From Qipengyuania gelatinilytica (GTDB lineage Bacteria > Pseudomonadota > Alphaproteobacteria > Sphingomonadales > Sphingomonadaceae): DNA of 64,000 nucleotides. The stretch lies in NCBI RefSeq assembly GCF_019711315.1, contig NZ_CP081294.1:1364001-1428000 (forward strand), read 5' to 3'. The notes under the pieces are model-generated. The model ran no database searches. It was given only the letters and a program-made list of their open reading frames with translations, and had not been told where the DNA came from. Positions 26,054 to 33,677 of the stretch are shown here, in pieces (the first letter of the stretch is position 1; each line of letters opens with the position of its first letter). A program made the position numbers and the translations under genes.

Positions 26054-27241
26054 TCAGACGCTCGCCGCATATTCGCGCAGCATACGCTTGGCGATCTGCA
26101 GCTGAAGGATCTGGGTCGTGCCCTCGTAGATGCGGTAGATGCGCGCATCGCGGAAGAACCGCTCGGCATCGTATTCGGCCAGGTACCCCGCACCGCCATA
26201 GACCTGCACCACGCGGTCGACCACGCGGCCGCACATCTCGGAGGCGAAGACCTTGAAGGCGGCGGCTTCCTTGACCGTATCCTCGCCCCGGTCGACGCGT
26301 GCGGTGACGTCCGCCATCATCGCTTCGGCAGCGTAGATCTCGGTCCAGCTTTCGGCCAGCATCTGCTGGATCAGCTGGAAGTTGGCGATCGGTTCGCCGA
26401 AGGCCTGCCGCTCGTTCGCATATTTGATCGCGCTGTCGAGCGCGCGGCGAGCATAGCCCGTGCTGGCCGCGCCGACCGAGATGCGCCCGTTGTCGAGGCT
26501 CATCATCGCAAAGCGGAAGCCCTTGCCGGTCTCGCCGCCCAGCAGCGCGTCGCCCGGCACATGCACATCGTCGAGCATGACGTCGGAGATATGGCTGCCC
26601 GCCTGGCCCATCTTCTTGTCGGGGCTGCTGGTCGAAACGCCGGGCGTATCCATCGGGACGATGAAGGCGCTGACATGCGCGTTCTTGGGCAGCGCCTCTT
26701 TCTCGGTGCGCGCCATGATCAGCCCGACGTCGGCGTGCGGGGCGTTGGTGATGTATCGCTTGGTGCCGTTGAGGATCCATCCGTTCCCGTCCGGATCGGG
26801 CCAGGCCATTGTCTGCATCGCCGCACTGTCAGATCCGCTGCCGGGCTCGGTGAGGCCGAAACAGGCGATCTCGCCCGCTGCAATGCGCGGCCACCATTCG
26901 GCCTGCTGTTCGGCCGTACCGCCGTTCTTGATCGCGGAATTGAACATGCCGACATTGATCGAGAAGATTGAACGATAGGCAGGTGCGGCATAGGCCATGG
27001 TCTGCACGACCTTGGCATATTGAGTGACGTTGAGACCGGCCCCGCCGTGCTCTTCGGGAACCGTCAGGCCGAACAGGCCCATTTCCTTCATTTCGGCAAC
27101 GATATCCTCGGGCAGGGCGTCGTTCTCGATCACGTCCTTTTCGGCCGGGATCAGGCGCTCGCGGACATAGCGTTCGAGCTGGTCGAGGAACTGGTCGAAG
27201 GTATCCTGGTCCATGCCGGGATTTGGCTGGGTTACGCTCAT
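26054..27241 (-). CDS. Acyl-CoA dehydrogenase
   Basis: FAD enzyme of 395 residues. Visible: CFGLTEPGSGSDSAAMQT flavin/substrate segment, KRYITNAPHADVGLIMA, and the C-terminal YGGAGYLAEYDAERFFRDARIYRIYEGTTQI signature where the catalytic base in this subclass sits. It oxidises a short or branched acyl-CoA to the enoyl-CoA; chain specificity cannot be read. Its ATG overlaps the stop of a lipoprotein gene (27238-27241), tying the two together. Confidence 0.94.
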   Translation of the reverse strand: MSVTQPNPGMDQDTFDQFLDQLERYVRERLIPAEKDVIENDALPEDIVAEMKEMGLFGLTVPEEHGGAGLNVTQYAKVVQTMAYAAPAYRSIFSINVGMFNSAIKNGGTAEQQAEWWPRIAAGEIACFGLTEPGSGSDSAAMQTMAWPDPDGNGWILNGTKRYITNAPHADVGLIMARTEKEALPKNAHVSAFIVPMDTPGVSTSSPDKKMGQAGSHISDVMLDDVHVPGDALLGGETGKGFRFAMMSLDNGRISVGAASTGYARRALDSAIKYANERQAFGEPIANFQLIQQMLAESWTEIYAAEAMMADVTARVDRGEDTVKEAAAFKVFASEMCGRVVDRVVQVYGGAGYLAEYDAERFFRDARIYRIYEGTTQILQLQIAKRMLREYAASV

Positions 27242-27441
27242 TCGCTCTCTCCTTCGAATTCGGTACCGTCGGTGTCCTGCCCGCTTTCGTCCAGGCGCTG
27301 CTCGTCGAGCATGGAGGCGGCGTCTTCCAGCGCCTCGGCCTCGCCCTCGGTCATCGGCGTCGTGGCCTGCGTATCACCCGGCGATCCGCAAGCGGAAAGC
27401 AGGCCGAGTGGGATGGCGAACAGGGCTGCGATTCGTATCAT
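27238..27441 (-). CDS. Small acidic lipoprotein at the head of the acyl-CoA operon
   Basis: A 67-residue lipoprotein: MIRIAALFAIPLGLLSAC with lipobox L-S-A-C (Cys18), then an acidic tail (TEGEAEALEDAASMLDEQ ... GTEFEGE). ATG 27441 is chosen because it starts the signal peptide directly. The stop overlaps the acyl-CoA dehydrogenase ATG by four bases, a translational-coupling arrangement that is unexpected between an envelope lipoprotein and a cytoplasmic flavoenzyme. Function unknown. Confidence 0.7.
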   Translation of the reverse strand: MIRIAALFAIPLGLLSACGSPGDTQATTPMTEGEAEALEDAASMLDEQRLDESGQDTDGTEFEGESE

Positions 27442-27543
27442 CGCGCGCACGCTATCGCGCATTGGCGCCATCGCAAAGCGCGCTACGGAAAGGGGCGCAA
27501 AGCGGCATGTCCTGCCACTTCGCGCCCCATCCTGTTTCGCAGA

Positions 27544-27825
27544 TTACTGGCCGTCTTCGGACATCGCGTCCATTGCAGCGGCTGCGGTCGCAGCGGCTTC
27601 ATCGCCAGCGGCTTCGACCGTTGCGGCTTCGGCTTCGATTGCGGCCGTGTCTTCCTCAATCGCTGCTTCTTCGTCTACCACCGGTTCTTCGGTGACCGGC
27701 TCCATGGCTTCGTCGGCTGCGACTTCGACCGTGTTGGCTTCTGCTTCGGTCGATGCGTCGTCGGCGCTGCCGCATGCTGCAAGAGCGAGGCTGGCGGTGG
27801 CGGCGGCGGCAATACGGAACTTCAT
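27544..27825 (-). CDS. Small Ala/Glu-rich acidic lipoprotein
   Basis: A 93-residue lipoprotein beginning MKFRIAAAATASLALAAC at ATG 27825, lipobox L-A-A-C with Cys18, preceded by AAGGAGAA. The mature part is low-complexity Ala/Glu/Val/Thr (VTEEPVVDEEAAIEEDTAAI and similar). It shares the MKF- start and style of the tandem lipoproteins at 21081-21736 but is not an obvious recent copy. Divergent from recQ. Confidence 0.72.
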   Translation of the reverse strand: MKFRIAAAATASLALAACGSADDASTEAEANTVEVAADEAMEPVTEEPVVDEEAAIEEDTAAIEAEAATVEAAGDEAAATAAAAMDAMSEDGQ

Positions 27826-27939
27826 GGCATTCTCCTTGGAATTGGTCGGGGCGTGGTTAATCGCTCCTTTGCCATCTCGCCAAGGGAAAAAGCACGAGAG
27901 CCGGTTGCGCATGGCGGGGCTTGCGGCAACACGGGGGGC

Positions 27940-29727
27940 ATGGCCTCAGCCCCGATCCTCGACCTTCCCGCCGCGCGCAATGCCCTGCGCGCGACCTTCG
28001 GCTTCGACGATTTCCGGGGCCGGCAGGCCGAAGTGGTCGAGCGAACGCTGGCGGGCCAGTCGAGCCTCGCGGTCATGCCGACAGGTGCCGGCAAATCGCT
28101 GACCTACCAGCTTCCTGCGGTCATGCTGGAGGGGACCTGCGTGGTGATCAGCCCACTCATTGCCCTGATGCACGACCAGCTCCGCAGTGCGCGGGCGAAC
28201 GGCATCCGCGCCGCCACGCTGACCAGCGCCGATGCCGACTGGCGCGAGACGCAGGACGCTTTCCGCGCAGGGGAGCTCGACCTGCTCTATGTTGCACCCG
28301 AGCGCGCGAGCCAGCCAGCATTTCGCGACTTCCTTTCATCCGCGCGCCTTGCGCTGTTCGCCATCGACGAGGCGCATTGCGTTTCCGAGTGGGGCCACGA
28401 TTTCCGCCCCGACTACCGGATGCTGCGTCCTCTCATGGATGCGTTCCCCGAGGTCCCGCGCCTTGCGCTGACCGCCACGGCGGACCGGCAGACGCGGCCC
28501 GACATGCTCAACCAGCTTGGCATTCCGGAAGACGGGCTGGTGCTGGCTGGCTTCGACCGGCCCAATATCCGTTATACGATCCGCCACCGCGACAATCCGG
28601 TGCGCCAGCTGACCACGCTGATGGCCGAGCGGCCCGGTCCCGGCATCGTTTACGCACAGACCCGCCGCAAGGTGGAAGACCTTGCCGACAAGCTGGCCGC
28701 TGCCACCGGTCGGCAAGTCCTGCCCTATCACGCAGGCCTCGACCCGCAGACGCGCGCCGCCAACCAGGCCGCCTTCGTGGCCAGCGAAGACATGGTGATC
28801 GTCGCCACGGTGGCTTTCGGCATGGGGATCGACAAGCCCGACGTGCGCTTCGTCGCCCATGTCGGCGTGCCCAAGTCAATCGAGGCCTATTACCAGGAGA
28901 CGGGCCGCGCAGGCCGCGATGGCGACCCTTCGGCAGCGACGATGTTCTGGGGTGCAGGCGATTTCGCCACCGCGCGCATGCGGCTCGCCGAGGTGGACGA
29001 AGAGCGCCGCAATGCCGAGCGCGCGCGCCTCGATGCGCTCGCAGCGCTGGTCGAAACGCCCGAGTGCCGCCGCGCCGTGCTGCTTCGCCATTTCGGCGAG
29101 GATCCGCCACAGACCTGCGGCAATTGCGACAATTGCCTCGACGCGCCCGATGTCACCGACGCGACCGAACTGGCGCGCAAGCTGCTCTCCGCCGTCTACC
29201 GCACCGGCCAGAGCTTCGGCATGGGGCACCTCCAGAAAGTGCTGACCGGTGCCGAAGACGAGCGGGTGCGCCAGAAGGGGCACGACCGGTTGAGCGTCTA
29301 TGGCATCGTCGAGGGCGAAGAAGCCCGCCTGCTCCAGCCGCTCGGACGCGCATTGCAGGCGCGCGGCGATTTGGTGCCCACCGAACACGGGGGCCTCGCG
29401 CTGGGTGGAAGCGCACGCGAAATCCTCAAGGGCGAACGCGAGGTGGCGATCGTCGTCCCGCCCAAGCGGCAACGACGCGGAAGGCGCGGCGGTGACGAGG
29501 CCAACCCGGTCGGCGATCCGCTGTTCGAAGCCCTGCGCGAACTGCGCCGCGAACTCGCCGCCGAAGCCCAGGTCCCGCCCTACGTCATCTTCCACGACAG
29601 CACTTTGCGCGAGATGATGGCGGCGCGGCCCTCGACAATGGCCGAGATGGGCCAGGTCGGCGGTGTCGGGGGCAAGAAACTCGAAGCCTATGGCGAGCGG
29701 TTTCTGCAGGAGATCGCACGCCACTGA
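27940..29727 (+). CDS. recQ: ATP-dependent DNA helicase RecQ
   Basis: 3'-5' superfamily 2 helicase acting in recombination and fork repair. It has 595 residues. Walker A PTGAGKSL is at about residues 46-53, DEAH box in IDEAHCVSEWGHDF near 142, motif VI QETGRAGRDGD, the zinc-binding region of the RQC module (C-R-R ... C-G-N-C-D-N-C) near residues 372-396, and a C-terminal HRDC domain (VIFHDSTLREMMAARP ... GGKKLEAYGERFL). I chose ATG 27940. Confidence 0.95.
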   Translation: MASAPILDLPAARNALRATFGFDDFRGRQAEVVERTLAGQSSLAVMPTGAGKSLTYQLPAVMLEGTCVVISPLIALMHDQLRSARANGIRAATLTSADADWRETQDAFRAGELDLLYVAPERASQPAFRDFLSSARLALFAIDEAHCVSEWGHDFRPDYRMLRPLMDAFPEVPRLALTATADRQTRPDMLNQLGIPEDGLVLAGFDRPNIRYTIRHRDNPVRQLTTLMAERPGPGIVYAQTRRKVEDLADKLAAATGRQVLPYHAGLDPQTRAANQAAFVASEDMVIVATVAFGMGIDKPDVRFVAHVGVPKSIEAYYQETGRAGRDGDPSAATMFWGAGDFATARMRLAEVDEERRNAERARLDALAALVETPECRRAVLLRHFGEDPPQTCGNCDNCLDAPDVTDATELARKLLSAVYRTGQSFGMGHLQKVLTGAEDERVRQKGHDRLSVYGIVEGEEARLLQPLGRALQARGDLVPTEHGGLALGGSAREILKGEREVAIVVPPKRQRRGRRGGDEANPVGDPLFEALRELRRELAAEAQVPPYVIFHDSTLREMMAARPSTMAEMGQVGGVGGKKLEAYGERFLQEIARH

Positions 29728-29738
29728 TCCCGACCAGA

Positions 29739-29744
29739 TTGACT
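29739..29744 (+). promoter_or_regulatory. Possible -35 element of the SPFH operon
   Basis: TTGACT at 29739-29744 resembles a sigma70 -35 box. TATGAT at 29765-29770 would be a good -10 but is 20 bases away, so pairing is uncertain. TTGATA at 29755-29760 is an alternative -35. In all cases the -10 region lies within the palindrome described separately. Confidence 0.35.
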
Positions 29745-29753
29745 CTCACATCA

Positions 29754-29787
29754 TTTGATATAAATATGATATCATAATTATATCGAA
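29754..29787. promoter_or_regulatory. Large AT-rich palindrome, probable operator
   Basis: A 34-base inverted repeat without spacer, centred between 29770 and 29771. Its arms pair at 15 of 17 positions, with a perfect 12-base core from 29765 to 29776 (TATGATATCATA). It is strikingly AT-rich for this genome and sits directly in front of the ribosome-binding site (AAGGAG, 29786-29791) of the SPFH gene. The second gene of that operon is a ribbon-helix-helix DNA-binding protein, so autoregulation is the simplest reading. Confidence 0.65.
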
Positions 29788-29800
29788 GGAGTGATTCGTC

Positions 29801-30712
29801 ATGTCTGCCGAACTAACGGGAATGAAAACCAGCCGCGAGAGTGCGGCGACCAGCTACAATGGCTACATCATGCTGCTGGTTCTGGTGGTGGTGGTGGCAG
29901 CGCTTGCTTTCATCCTGCCCGGCATGGCGCCCGGCTATGGCGCGACCAAGGCAACCAAGATTGTATTCGTGGGCACGCTCGTGGTCTCGTTGGTCGGCGT
30001 CCTGATCCTCGCCTCGGGCTTCTTCATGATCCAGCCCAACCAGGCCGCCGTCATTACGCTGTTCGGCGAATATCGCGGCAGCGAGCGGACCGAGGGGCTG
30101 CGCTGGGTGTGGCCGTGGATGGGCAAGAACAAGATCTCCGCCCGTGCACACAACATCCATTCGGACCGCGTGAAGATCAACGATCTGCGCGGCAACCCGA
30201 TCGAGATCGCCTGCAACGTCGTTTGGCGCGTGCGCGACACCGCACAGGCCAGCTTCGACGTCGACGATTACAAGGAATTCGTGAACATCCAGATCGAGGC
30301 GGGTCTCCGCACGGTGGGGTCGCGCCACCCCTATGACGATTTCGAGGGCGAGGAAGTCACGCTGCGCAGCGGTGCGGACGTCGTGAATGCCGAATTGCTC
30401 GAGGAGCTGAACGACCGCCTCAAGGTCGCCGGCGTCGTGGTCGACGAGGCGGGCCTTACCCACCTCGCCTATGCCAGCGAGATCGCCAGCGCCATGCTCA
30501 AGCGCCAGCAGGCCGATGCCATCATTGCGGCGCGCGCCAAGATCGTGCTGGGCGCGGTCGGCATGGTCGAGGATGCGCTGACCAAGCTTTCGCAGGACGG
30601 CATCGTCGACATGGACGACGAACGCCGCGCGGCGATGGTGTCGAACCTGATGGTCGTATTGTGCGGCGAGAAGGATGCGCATCCTGTGATCAACGCCGGA
30701 TCGATCTACTAA
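29801..30712 (+). CDS. SPFH-domain (stomatin/prohibitin/flotillin) membrane protein
   Basis: A 303-residue protein with two N-terminal hydrophobic segments (about residues 22-43 and 53-77) followed by a band-7 domain: IQPNQAAVITLFGEYRGSERTEGLRWVWP, then NPIEIACNVVWRVRDTAQASFDVDDY and AYASEIASAMLKRQQADAIIAARAKIV. Such proteins form oligomers in membrane microdomains and often regulate proteases or membrane stress. Start ATG 29801 behind AAGGAG. First in a three-gene unit with a ribbon-helix-helix protein and a small membrane protein. Confidence 0.92.
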   Translation: MSAELTGMKTSRESAATSYNGYIMLLVLVVVVAALAFILPGMAPGYGATKATKIVFVGTLVVSLVGVLILASGFFMIQPNQAAVITLFGEYRGSERTEGLRWVWPWMGKNKISARAHNIHSDRVKINDLRGNPIEIACNVVWRVRDTAQASFDVDDYKEFVNIQIEAGLRTVGSRHPYDDFEGEEVTLRSGADVVNAELLEELNDRLKVAGVVVDEAGLTHLAYASEIASAMLKRQQADAIIAARAKIVLGAVGMVEDALTKLSQDGIVDMDDERRAAMVSNLMVVLCGEKDAHPVINAGSIY

Positions 30713-30751
30713 CCCCCGGGGGCAGACCGGGAAATTCCCCAGAGCCACACG

Positions 30752-30955
30752 ATGCCGCAAAAGAAAGCCTTTGCCTTGCGTCTCGACCCGGCAGTCCATG
30801 CCGCGGTCGAGCGCCTCGCTGCAGACGAATTGCGCAGTGCCAATGCGCAGATCGAGATGCTGCTGCGCGAGGCGCTCAAGGGGCGCGGCATCGAAGTAAA
30901 GCAATCGCCGGCCCCGCGCAGGGGACGACCACCAAAGGATACATCCGATGAGTGA
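30752..30955 (+). CDS. Ribbon-helix-helix (Arc-type) DNA-binding protein with AT-hook-like tail
   Basis: A 67-residue protein. The first half has the Arc/MetJ pattern: strand K-A-F-A-L-R-L (residues 5-11), helix DPAVHAAVERLAADEL and helix SANAQIEMLLREALKG. The tail carries R-R-G-R-P-P-K (56-62), the Gly-Arg-Pro core of AT-hook motifs that bind minor grooves of AT-rich DNA. Database annotation often calls such proteins antitoxins, but no toxin-like partner is here. It follows the SPFH gene by 39 bases and overlaps the next gene by 8. Confidence 0.82.
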   Translation: MPQKKAFALRLDPAVHAAVERLAADELRSANAQIEMLLREALKGRGIEVKQSPAPRRGRPPKDTSDE

Positions 30956-31205
30956 CGAGAAAGGCTGGTTCGCGCCGAAGAAGTTCGGATACGGCTCTGG
31001 CCTGCCCACCGCTTGGCAGGGCTGGGCCGTGCTGCTGGGTTATGTTGCGACGGCCGTAGTTGCCGGCCTGATGTGGGAGAGCGGGGACGAGGTCTATACC
31101 GTTGCCGGGGCAGCCATATTCCTCGTCGCCACCATCGCATTCATGCTGGTCGCGAAGGCAACCACCCCGGGCGGCTGGAAATGGCGCCCGCGCAAGGGCG
31201 ACTGA
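30948..31205 (+). CDS. Small two-helix membrane protein of the SPFH operon
   Basis: An 85-residue protein: an N-terminal soluble stretch (MSDEKGWFAPKKFGYGSG), two hydrophobic segments at about residues 24-41 and 49-68, then a basic end (WKWRPRKGD). ATG 30948 overlaps the ribbon-helix-helix gene by eight bases. Unknown function; presumably works with the SPFH protein in the inner membrane. Confidence 0.78.
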   Translation: MSDEKGWFAPKKFGYGSGLPTAWQGWAVLLGYVATAVVAGLMWESGDEVYTVAGAAIFLVATIAFMLVAKATTPGGWKWRPRKGD

Positions 31206-31214
31206 CGAATCGCC

Positions 31215-31940
31215 CTATTCGGCTACAGGTTCCTGTTCGAACTTGTAGCCGAGCTCTTCGACGAGCTCATTCGCACGTTCGGCCACCTGCTCCAGGGTGG
31301 CCTCGTCGTAATCCCGCGTAACCACGTCGAAGGACTCCTTGCCTTGCTCGTTGCCCAGGCTGGCGGAGATGAGGAAATAGGCGGCCGCCTCGATCGGATC
31401 GCGATCCACCCCCTCGCCATGCAGGTAGAGAATGCCGAGGCCACGTATCCCGTGGGGATTCCCGGCAGCCGCGGCCATCGAATAGTAATAGCGCGCAGCG
31501 ATCGGGTCGCGCTTCGTGCCGCGTCCGGTGGCATGCATCACCGCCAGGCTGGTCATGGCGTTGGTGAAATCCTGCGCGGCCGATTTCTCGAACAGTGCAA
31601 AGGCTTCTTCGGGAGTGCCGTTGGTTTCGCCCGTGTCGATCATCACGCCAAGCCGCCACTGTGCATATGCGACGCCCTCGGCGGCGGCCTGCCTGTACAA
31701 TTCGGCGGCACGCGCCCTGTCGGTTTCGACGTAGCGCCCATTGTCATAGAACCATGCAAGATAGTTGATCGCCTCCGCATCGCCGTCAGCCGCGCCCTGC
31801 CGGACCAGTTCGAAAGCCTCTGCCTCCTTGCCCTCTTCCATGAGCGCTTCGGCGCGGTCGCCGATCGTATTGGCGAGGAGGAAAAGCGCCATGGCCGGAG
31901 CTGCAAAAAGGCGGACGAGCGGGTTGCGGATGGATCTCAT
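31215..31940 (-). CDS. Sel1-repeat (tetratricopeptide-like) protein
   Basis: A 241-residue protein with an N-terminal hydrophobic segment (probable signal peptide or anchor) and at least four Sel1-type repeats: AINYLAWFYDNGRYVETDRARAAE..., AYAQWRLGVMIDTGE..., AMTSLAVMHATGRGTKRDPIAA... and GIRGLGILYLHGEGVDRDPIEAA.... Sel1 proteins serve as scaffolds in envelope or signalling complexes. No partner is obvious locally. Convergent with the SPFH operon, 9 bases from its last stop. Confidence 0.88.
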   Translation of the reverse strand: MRSIRNPLVRLFAAPAMALFLLANTIGDRAEALMEEGKEAEAFELVRQGAADGDAEAINYLAWFYDNGRYVETDRARAAELYRQAAAEGVAYAQWRLGVMIDTGETNGTPEEAFALFEKSAAQDFTNAMTSLAVMHATGRGTKRDPIAARYYYSMAAAAGNPHGIRGLGILYLHGEGVDRDPIEAAAYFLISASLGNEQGKESFDVVTRDYDEATLEQVAERANELVEELGYKFEQEPVAE

Positions 31941-32048
31941 TGGGGCAGGTTATGCACCGCACCCTCGCCGCGCAACCGCAATGATCCAGCGCCTGCGGGC
32001 GGAACGCCTGCCCCTGCCGGGTCGTTCTGGAGGGGAAAGGAGGTTGCA

Positions 32049-32312
32049 ATGGCCGGTGGCTGGGCACGCGATGGGGCCGTACAGGACCAGATCGACGATA
32101 CGGTGAACGACGCGGTAAGCGCGGCGCGGGCGCGCATGCCTCGCGGCGAGAGCGCCGAATATTGCGACGAATGCGGCGAGGAAATTCCCGAAAAGCGGCG
32201 CGAGGCCCTGCCCGGTGTACGGACCTGCGTCGCCTGCCAGTCGGGCCGCGACGCTGCGGTACGCCAGTCGGGCATCAACCGCCGGGGCAGCAAGGATAGC
32301 CAGTTGCGCTGA
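32049..32312 (+). CDS. DksA/TraR-type zinc-finger protein
   Basis: An 87-residue protein with a C4 zinc finger C-D-E-C-G-E-E-I-P then, 18 residues after the second Cys, T-C-V-A-C-Q. This is the short DksA/TraR (YbiI-like) form lacking most of the coiled coil. A GGAAAGGAGG site sits upstream of ATG 32049. Full DksA binds RNA polymerase; whether the short form does is not known from sequence. It lies 25 bases before psd. Confidence 0.85.
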   Translation: MAGGWARDGAVQDQIDDTVNDAVSAARARMPRGESAEYCDECGEEIPEKRREALPGVRTCVACQSGRDAAVRQSGINRRGSKDSQLR

Positions 32313-32337
32313 GGCGCAGGCGCACTAAGGCACACGA

Positions 32338-33198
32338 ATGACCTCTCCCTTCATCTGGTTGCAGCACGTCCTGCCCCACCACGCCGTATCGCGCGGTGCA
32401 GGTGCCATCGCATCGAGCGAAGTGCCGTGGCTGAAGAACCTTCTCATCCGCCGCTTCATCAATGCCTATGACGTCGACATGAGCGAGGCAGCGCGAAGCG
32501 TGGAGCAGTTCAAGAGCTTCAACGACTTCTTCACACGCGAACTCAAGCCCGGCATGCGGCCGCTGGCCGATGCCTCCACGCATATCCTCAGCCCGGCAGA
32601 CGGCGCGGTCAGCCAGATAGGGCGGATCGAGGAAGACCGGATTTTCCAGGCCAAGGGGCGGCACTTTACCGCGACGCAACTGCTCGGCGGTGACGCGGAG
32701 GCGGCCAAGCGTTTCGAAGGCGGTAGCTTCGCGACGATTTACCTGAGCCCGCGCGATTATCACCGTGTCCACATGCCGGCCGCGGGCACGCTGAAAAGCA
32801 CGACATATGTCCCCGGCGACCTGTTCTCGGTGAACCAGGTCACGGCCGAGAACGTCGACGGGCTCTTCGCCAAGAACGAGCGCCTCGCCTGCCTGTTCGA
32901 AGGGCCGGACGGGTCGTTCGCCAATGTCATGGTCGGCGCGATGATCGTCGCGGGTATCGAGACCGTCTGGTCGGGCCTTGTCGAAACGCACAATCCCAAG
33001 CTCGTGCGCCAGGATTTTTCAGGCAGCGAGCACGATTTTGCCGCAGGTGACGAGATGGGTCGCTTCATCCTCGGCTCGACAGCGGTCCTGCTGTTCGAAC
33101 CGGGCAAGGTTGAATGGGACGAGAGCCTGAAACCGGGCGATGCCGTCCGCATGGGACAGGCGATCGGCAAGCGGCTTCAGCTGAATGCGGGCGCGTAG
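32338..33198 (+). CDS. psd: Phosphatidylserine decarboxylase proenzyme
   Basis: Makes phosphatidylethanolamine at the inner membrane. It has 286 residues, the longer class (E. coli-like) with N-terminal RRFINAYDVDMSEAARSVEQFKSFNDFFTREL. The self-cleavage motif L-G-S-T is at residues 245-248: cleavage before Ser247 yields the pyruvoyl prosthetic group. YHRVHMP and LSPADG are also conserved. The last 22 bases overlap the convergent acetyltransferase gene. The partner synthase pssA is not in the window. Confidence 0.95.
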   Translation: MTSPFIWLQHVLPHHAVSRGAGAIASSEVPWLKNLLIRRFINAYDVDMSEAARSVEQFKSFNDFFTRELKPGMRPLADASTHILSPADGAVSQIGRIEEDRIFQAKGRHFTATQLLGGDAEAAKRFEGGSFATIYLSPRDYHRVHMPAAGTLKSTTYVPGDLFSVNQVTAENVDGLFAKNERLACLFEGPDGSFANVMVGAMIVAGIETVWSGLVETHNPKLVRQDFSGSEHDFAAGDEMGRFILGSTAVLLFEPGKVEWDESLKPGDAVRMGQAIGKRLQLNAGA

Positions 33199-33677
33199 CT
33201 GACCGTACCGCCCGGCGCATCGCCATCGAGCACCAGCCGCTGGAAATACTCTGCCGGCGGGCCGGGATAGGCAAGCTGTGGGTCGTGTTCGAAGCCGAAG
33301 CGCGAATAATAGGCCGGCTCGCCCAGCAGGACGATGCCTTGCGCGCCCAGTTCGCGCATGTCGGCAATCGCGCGCTGCATCAGCCTGAGGCCCACCCCCT
33401 CGCGCTGGCATGCGGGCAGCACGCTGATCGGGCCGAGCCCGTACCAGCCCGTGCTGCCATCCGAGATCGTGACCGGCGAAACCGCGACGTGGCCGACGAT
33501 GCGTTCACCATCCTCGGCAACCAGCGAAAGGGTCAGGTCTCCGGCAGAGCGGAGGCGGTCGACGATCCGGACCTCGCTCCCGTCGCTATGCTCGACCTCG
33601 GCAAAAGCGGCATTGGTGACGACCGCGATCTGCGCGTGATCGACGGGCTTTTCGGGACGGATCGTCAGCGCGCTCAT
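33177..33677 (-). CDS. GNAT family N-acetyltransferase
   Basis: A 166-residue acetyltransferase. Motif A reads LGPISVLPACQREGVGLRLM, with the acetyl-CoA loop Q-R-E-G-V-G, followed by GAQGIVLLGEPAYYSRFGFE, typical of the YhbS-like group. Substrate unknown. Its ATG overlaps the ribA stop by four bases (ATGA), so it is the last gene of xthA-ribA-acetyltransferase. Its 3' end overlaps psd by 22 bases. Confidence 0.9.
   Translation of the reverse strand: MSALTIRPEKPVDHAQIAVVTNAAFAEVEHSDGSEVRIVDRLRSAGDLTLSLVAEDGERIVGHVAVSPVTISDGSTGWYGLGPISVLPACQREGVGLRLMQRAIADMRELGAQGIVLLGEPAYYSRFGFEHDPQLAYPGPPAEYFQRLVLDGDAPGGTVSYAPAFS

Noticed and set aside
24920-26971. 683-codon open frame antisense to the CoA-transferase and acyl-CoA dehydrogenase
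   Set aside because: Shadow of GC-rich coding sequence; low-complexity and motif-free.
30752-30955. Toxin-antitoxin module
   Set aside because: Only an antitoxin-like ribbon-helix-helix protein is present; neighbours are an SPFH protein and a membrane protein, not a toxin.
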